A stretch of 36,467 nucleotides of DNA from Muribaculaceae bacterium (lineage in GTDB: Bacteria; Bacteroidota; Bacteroidia; Bacteroidales; Muribaculaceae). The stretch's first letter is position 1. Each line of letters starts with the position of its first letter. This document shows, one piece after another, positions 32,903-36,467 of this stretch. The position numbers and the translations under genes are program-made. The stretch covers positions 1 to 36,467 of the forward strand of contig JAFSPZ010000007.1 of the NCBI GenBank assembly GCA_017451225.1, given 5' to 3'. The notes below the pieces were generated by a model. It searched no databases. It worked only from the letters and a program-made list of their open reading frames with translations, and had not been told where the DNA came from.

Positions 32903-33938
32903 CAGTGACATACTGAAAACTGTTCTTATCACTCGATTCTCGGCATTGGGTGATGTGGCTATGACTATACCCATCGTCTACCCTGTGTGTAAAGCCAATC
33001 CCAAGGTGAACTTTGTCTTCGCTACTCGCAAGATGGCTCAAGGGCTTTTTGTGAACTGCCCTGGAAACCTGATTGTACTGGGCATTGACTTAGACGATTA
33101 CAAAGGAATTAGTGGACCGGTAAAACTTGCTAGCAACTTGCATCATCGCTATGACTTTGACGCTATGGCCGACTTGCATGATGTGATTAGAACCAAACTC
33201 ATGGTTTCAACTCTTAAGCTTAAGGGCGTGAGGGTGGCTACCATCGATAAGGGTCGAAAAGAGAAACGGCAGCTAACAAGTGGAAAGTCGCGCCAGCCAG
33301 TATTGTCAACCCATGCTCGATACAAAGCTGTATTTGGCGAACTCGGGCTTAAGCTCGGCGAGGAATTCACAAGCATTTTCGCTCCAGGCGAGAATCCCAA
33401 GAGCCCCATCGTTCCTGCCAAGGAAGAAGGTTACCGATGGATAGCTATTGCGCCGTTTTCTCAGCACAAGGGCAAGGAGTATCCATTAGAGCAGATGAAG
33501 CTGGTCATTGCCGAAATGTCGCGGTGGGAAAAATGCTATCTGTTCTTGATGGGTGGCGGCAAGAAAGAGCGTGACCTCCTAGACCCCATCATGAAACGTT
33601 ACAGCAATGTGCTGTCGCTGCCACACATCAAGCACTCGTTTGCCGATGAGTTGGCATTGCTTAGCCGTTGCGATGTTGTTCTCACGATGGACTCGGCCAA
33701 CATGCATCTGGCATCGCTTGTGGGAGCTCCGGTGGTGAGCGTGTGGGGTGCAACTCATCCATCGTGTGGATTCTTGGGCTGGCATCAGGCACTCAGAGAC
33801 ACTGTTCAGCTCGACCTTGACTGCCGTCCGTGCTCGGTCTTTGGCAACAAGAAGTGCCGCTATCGTGACTATCATTGCATGAAAGATATAAGTCCCGAAT
33901 TGATACTCGACAAAGTGAAAACAGTACTTGAAAGATGA
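32889..33938 (+). CDS. Family 9 glycosyltransferase (heptosyltransferase-like)
   Basis: A 349-residue GT-B enzyme of the ADP-heptose:LPS heptosyltransferase family. It opens VLITRFSALGDVAMTIPIVYPV (residues about 12-33), the classic GT9 signature with Asp in GDV. The C-terminal domain has WIAIAPFSQHKGKEYP, LMGGGKKERDLLDPI and the sugar-nucleotide binding VLTMDSANMHLASLVGAPVVSVWGATHP. The C-terminus contains a Cys cluster (CRPCSVFGNKKCRYRDYHCM), which might bind a metal or form disulfides. Real substrate may be heptose, Kdo or another core sugar. It overlaps DUF4254 by 14 bases and the epimerase by 4 (ATGA), forming a tight three-gene unit. Confidence 0.9.
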   Translation: MAKNSSDILKTVLITRFSALGDVAMTIPIVYPVCKANPKVNFVFATRKMAQGLFVNCPGNLIVLGIDLDDYKGISGPVKLASNLHHRYDFDAMADLHDVIRTKLMVSTLKLKGVRVATIDKGRKEKRQLTSGKSRQPVLSTHARYKAVFGELGLKLGEEFTSIFAPGENPKSPIVPAKEEGYRWIAIAPFSQHKGKEYPLEQMKLVIAEMSRWEKCYLFLMGGGKKERDLLDPIMKRYSNVLSLPHIKHSFADELALLSRCDVVLTMDSANMHLASLVGAPVVSVWGATHPSCGFLGWHQALRDTVQLDLDCRPCSVFGNKKCRYRDYHCMKDISPELILDKVKTVLER

Positions 33939-34945
33939 CAAAGAAGATACTTATAACAGGAGCCGGAGGCTTCATTGGCGGATACCTGGTAGAAGAGGCG
34001 CTGAACCGTGGTTATGAGACTTGGGCAGCAGTGCGCAAGACCACTAGCCGCAAGTTTCTCACCGATGAGCGCATTCATTTCCTCGAACTCGATTTCACCG
34101 ATGCCGATGCGTTGCACGAAACCCTCAAAAGCCATATTGAAGAGAATGGTAAGTGGAACTATGTGGTCCACAACTTGGGACTTACCAAAGCCACCAACTA
34201 TCTCGACTTTGAGACAGTGAACTATGGCTGCCTGAAAGCAATTGTCGACGAGCTCAAGGAACTTGACGCAGTGCCTGAGGTGTTCTTGATGATGAGCAGT
34301 CTGAGTGTGATGGGTCCAGGCGATGAGAAGAACTACACAGCGTTCAAGAGCGACGATATCCCCACACCAAATACCCGTTATGGAACTTCAAAACTCAAGG
34401 GAGAGACCTACTTGCAGATGCAGAAGGACTTTCCTTACACAATATTCCGCTGCACCGGGGTGTATGGCCCCCATGAGCGTGACTATTTCTTGATGATTAA
34501 GAGCATAAAGCGGGGATTCGACTTCAGTGTTGGATTCAAGAAGCAGATGCTCACCTTCATCTATGTCAAAGACCTTGCACGGGGCGTGATGGATGCCCTG
34601 GAGGCTGGTCCTAAGCACAAAGCCTATTTCATGAGCGAGGACCGCAGCTACACGCAGCAGGAGTTCCGCAAGATAGTGTGCGACGAGCTTGGCAAGAAAG
34701 TTGTGATACCAGTAACTTGCCCGTTGTGGGTGGTGAAGATAGTGTGCCACGTGTCAGAATTCATTGGCAAAGTGACAGGAAAGGCAAGCACCCTCAACCC
34801 CGACAAGTTCCGCATCCTCAAGCAACGCAACTGGCTTTGCGACACAAGCGATGCCGAGCGTGACTTTGGCTTCAAAGCACAATACGACCTCAAACAGGGT
34901 ATTCATGAAGCCATTGAGTGGTATAGAAGCGCCGGGTGGTTGTAG
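33935..34945 (+). CDS. NAD-dependent epimerase/dehydratase (extended SDR)
   Basis: A 336-residue extended short-chain dehydrogenase. The NAD-binding motif GAGGFIG spans about residues 9-15. Active-site residues are Ser121/Ser122 (MMSSLSVMG) and Y149-x3-K153 in RYGTSKLKGE. The C-terminal half binds substrate and includes YFLMIKSIKRGFDF and TFIYVKDLARGVMDAL. Enzymes of this type act on nucleotide sugars or on sterol- and dihydroflavonol-like substrates, and sequence inspection alone does not fix the substrate. Coupling to the glycosyltransferase by an ATGA overlap suggests nucleotide-sugar modification for envelope glycans. tsaD begins 29 bases after its stop. Confidence 0.88.
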   Translation: MTKKILITGAGGFIGGYLVEEALNRGYETWAAVRKTTSRKFLTDERIHFLELDFTDADALHETLKSHIEENGKWNYVVHNLGLTKATNYLDFETVNYGCLKAIVDELKELDAVPEVFLMMSSLSVMGPGDEKNYTAFKSDDIPTPNTRYGTSKLKGETYLQMQKDFPYTIFRCTGVYGPHERDYFLMIKSIKRGFDFSVGFKKQMLTFIYVKDLARGVMDALEAGPKHKAYFMSEDRSYTQQEFRKIVCDELGKKVVIPVTCPLWVVKIVCHVSEFIGKVTGKASTLNPDKFRILKQRNWLCDTSDAERDFGFKAQYDLKQGIHEAIEWYRSAGWL

Positions 34946-34974
34946 ATAGATTATAATGTACAATCTTTAGAAAT

Positions 34975-35985
34975 ATGATTATACTTGGAATTGAGTCGTC
35001 GTGCGACGATACTAGTGCTGCAGTCATCAAGGACTGTGTGTTGTTGAGCAATGTCATCGCTAGCCAAAAGGTGCATGAAGCCTATGGTGGTGTGGTGCCA
35101 GAGCTTGCTTCTCGCGCTCATCAACAAAACATCGTGCCTGTAGTGAGCGAGGCAATACGTCAGGCAGGCATCGACAAGAAAGATATCGACGCTATAGCTT
35201 TCACTCGTGGCCCTGGCTTGCCTGGATCGCTGCATGTGGGCACCTCGTTCAGCAAGGGATTGGCGTTGGCTCTGAATGTTCCGCTTGTCGATGTCAACCA
35301 TCTTCATGGCCATGTACTGGCACATTTCATCAAGGAAGACGAGAATACCGAGGTCCCTGACTTCCCTTTCCTGTGCCTTCTCATCAGCGGTGGAAACTCC
35401 CAGATTATAAAGGTGGAATCGCCCAATGACATGGAGATAATGGGACAAACCATTGACGATGCAGCGGGCGAGGCTTTTGACAAGTGCGCCAAGGTGATGG
35501 GATTGCCATATCCCGGCGGACCATTTATTGATGAACTATCCAAGCAAGGCGATGCCACTCGTTTCAAATTCTCAAAACCTCACATTGAGGGCTACAACTA
35601 TAGCTTCAGCGGACTTAAGACTTCTTTCCTCTACACTCTGCGTGACGAACTCAAGCTCAACCCCAACTTTATTGAGGAGAATAAGGCCGACCTTGCGGCT
35701 TCGCTGCAGAAGACCATTATTGAAATATTAATGGACAAATTTGGCAAGGCAATTAAAGACACTGGTATCAAGACGGTGGCAATAGGTGGCGGTGTGAGCG
35801 CCAACAGCGGTGTGCGTGAGGCTGTGCAGCAGTACTGCGACCGACGTCGCATCAAGGCATTCATTCCCAAGCGCACATTCACCACCGACAACGCCGCCAT
35901 GATAGCTGTTGCGGGCTACTTCAAGTTTAAGAATGGCGAAACCTGCGATATCACAGCGCCACCATTTGCAAGAGTGACAATCTGA
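34975..35985 (+). CDS. tsaD: tRNA N6-threonylcarbamoyladenosine transferase subunit TsaD
   Basis: Transfers the threonylcarbamoyl group from TC-AMP to A37 of ANN-decoding tRNAs, with TsaB and TsaE. The 336-residue protein has the ASKHA fold start LGIESSCDDTSAAV (4-17), YGGVVPELASRAH (37-49) and the metal-binding HLHGH (H109, H113). It continues with LISGGNSQI, the DDAAGEAFDK region and late GGGVSANSGVRE. All hallmarks of bacterial TsaD (Gcp/YgjD) are present. It is the last gene in this run. About 190 AT-rich bases separate it from the next gene. Confidence 0.97.
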   Translation: MIILGIESSCDDTSAAVIKDCVLLSNVIASQKVHEAYGGVVPELASRAHQQNIVPVVSEAIRQAGIDKKDIDAIAFTRGPGLPGSLHVGTSFSKGLALALNVPLVDVNHLHGHVLAHFIKEDENTEVPDFPFLCLLISGGNSQIIKVESPNDMEIMGQTIDDAAGEAFDKCAKVMGLPYPGGPFIDELSKQGDATRFKFSKPHIEGYNYSFSGLKTSFLYTLRDELKLNPNFIEENKADLAASLQKTIIEILMDKFGKAIKDTGIKTVAIGGGVSANSGVREAVQQYCDRRRIKAFIPKRTFTTDNAAMIAVAGYFKFKNGETCDITAPPFARVTI

Positions 35986-36139
35986 TTCGGGGGGGCATAT
36001 CGATGTGTGTCATTTGTAGTAGTCAAAAATCGTTATCAAAAGTTGTGCAAAAAAGCAAAATTTTTTTCAGCAATGTGTAAATAATTAATTCAAGTTCCGC
36101 AAGTTGTTAACTTACTCAACTGTTTTTATTTTTTATTAC

Positions 36140-36169
36140 TATTTTTGTCTGGATTAACGAATAATTTTG
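36140..36169 (+). promoter_or_regulatory. Putative promoter of the terminal TPR gene
   Basis: Two overlapping candidates exist: TATTTTTG (36140-36147) and TAATTTTG (36162-36169), each matching TAnnTTTG. The TTTG of the first could act as the -33 of the second, although the 14-base spacing is short. Confidence 0.5.
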
Positions 36170-36178
36170 ACATTCACC

Positions 36179-36211
36179 ATGACTATCAATAAGTTTAAAC
36201 TACTTGCCTGA
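36179..36211 (+). CDS. Possible ten-codon leader peptide
   Basis: ATG at 36179 opens a frame reading MTINKFKLLA and then TGA. It lies between the putative promoter and the TPR gene start at 36222. It would begin only about ten bases after the -7 element. It could be a translated leader or simply chance; nothing beyond position supports translation. Confidence 0.25.
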   Translation: MTINKFKLLA

Positions 36212-36221
36212 CCTTGCGCCC

Positions 36222-36467
36222 ATGTTTAAGAAATTATGTGCCATATTGATAATGCTGCTGGCATCAGTCATGATGCAAGTCGCTAATGCTTATAACGTAA
36301 ACCAATACAATCAATGGGTAAAGGTATCTACCGAAGATCTGATGCGTCGTGGTCAGGATTACCTTCAAAACAAAGGATGGGTTGACAGCGCGATGGTATG
36401 TTACAGTATCGTTGCCAATCGAGTCCAAAACAACAATTTGGAAAGCAAGGATAAATATCAGATTGCC
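36222..36467 (+). CDS. Secreted TPR-type protein, 5' part only
   Basis: The gene runs off the window after 82 codons. The start MFKKLCAILIMLLASVMMQVANA is a signal peptide with likely cleavage after the ANA near residue 23. After it, STEDLMRRGQDYLQNKGWVDSAMVCYSIVANRVQNN looks like the first tetratricopeptide-like helical pair. In Bacteroidales, proteins with this start often continue into periplasmic TPR sensors ending in a histidine kinase or a LuxR-type DNA-binding domain. That part is not in the window, so the full function cannot be named. Confidence 0.75.
   Translation, partial: MFKKLCAILIMLLASVMMQVANAYNVNQYNQWVKVSTEDLMRRGQDYLQNKGWVDSAMVCYSIVANRVQNNNLESKDKYQIA

Overview
The window is a stretch of a Bacteroidota chromosome, most likely order Bacteroidales and perhaps Muribaculaceae or a relative. 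Three things point there. Promoters carry the Bacteroidota -7 element TAnnTTTG, often with a TTG/TTTG about 20 bases upstream. Gene starts lack clear Shine-Dalgarno sequences. Several genes and gene orders are typical of the phylum (DUF4254 next to a family 9 glycosyltransferase, DUF5672, a YidD-TatD pair, FtsI with a C-terminal PASTA domain). The family assignment is inference only.

Region 1 (1-1605) holds folA and thyA on the minus strand, the coupled dTMP/folate pair, separated by about 270 bases of AT-rich and repetitive DNA. Region 2 (1606-5119) is the accessory part and is visibly AT-richer than the rest. It begins with duplicated intergenic repeats and a 23-copy, 9-bp minisatellite in which every unit carries GANTC. 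Next comes a small XRE regulator behind a perfect 8-bp inverted repeat that straddles its promoter. It is followed 16 bases later by a 698-residue protein that joins a PD-(D/E)XK-type nuclease core to a Schlafen-group-3 (DUF2075) superfamily-1 helicase. This two-gene module is the best candidate for a little-described, probably defensive, system.

Region 3 (5120-12740) carries plus-strand housekeeping genes: a THUMP RNA methyltransferase with an unusual Arg/Asp/Gly-rich tail, a polytopic membrane protein coupled to pdxB, a lipoprotein and topA, which ends at a strong intrinsic terminator. Region 4 (about 12968-28534) is a complete-looking dcw cluster, all on the plus strand: rsmH, ftsL, ftsI, murE, mraY, murD, ftsW, murG, murC, ftsQ, ftsA, ftsZ. 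It builds lipid II and assembles the divisome. mraZ is absent from its usual first place.

Region 5 (28572-35985) has serS, rnpA, a YidD-TatD fusion, four envelope-glycan genes (DUF5672, DUF4254, family 9 glycosyltransferase, NAD-dependent epimerase) and tsaD. Many of these overlap by a few bases. The window ends inside a secreted TPR protein gene preceded by a ten-codon open frame. I saw no tRNA, rRNA, CRISPR array or insertion sequence.
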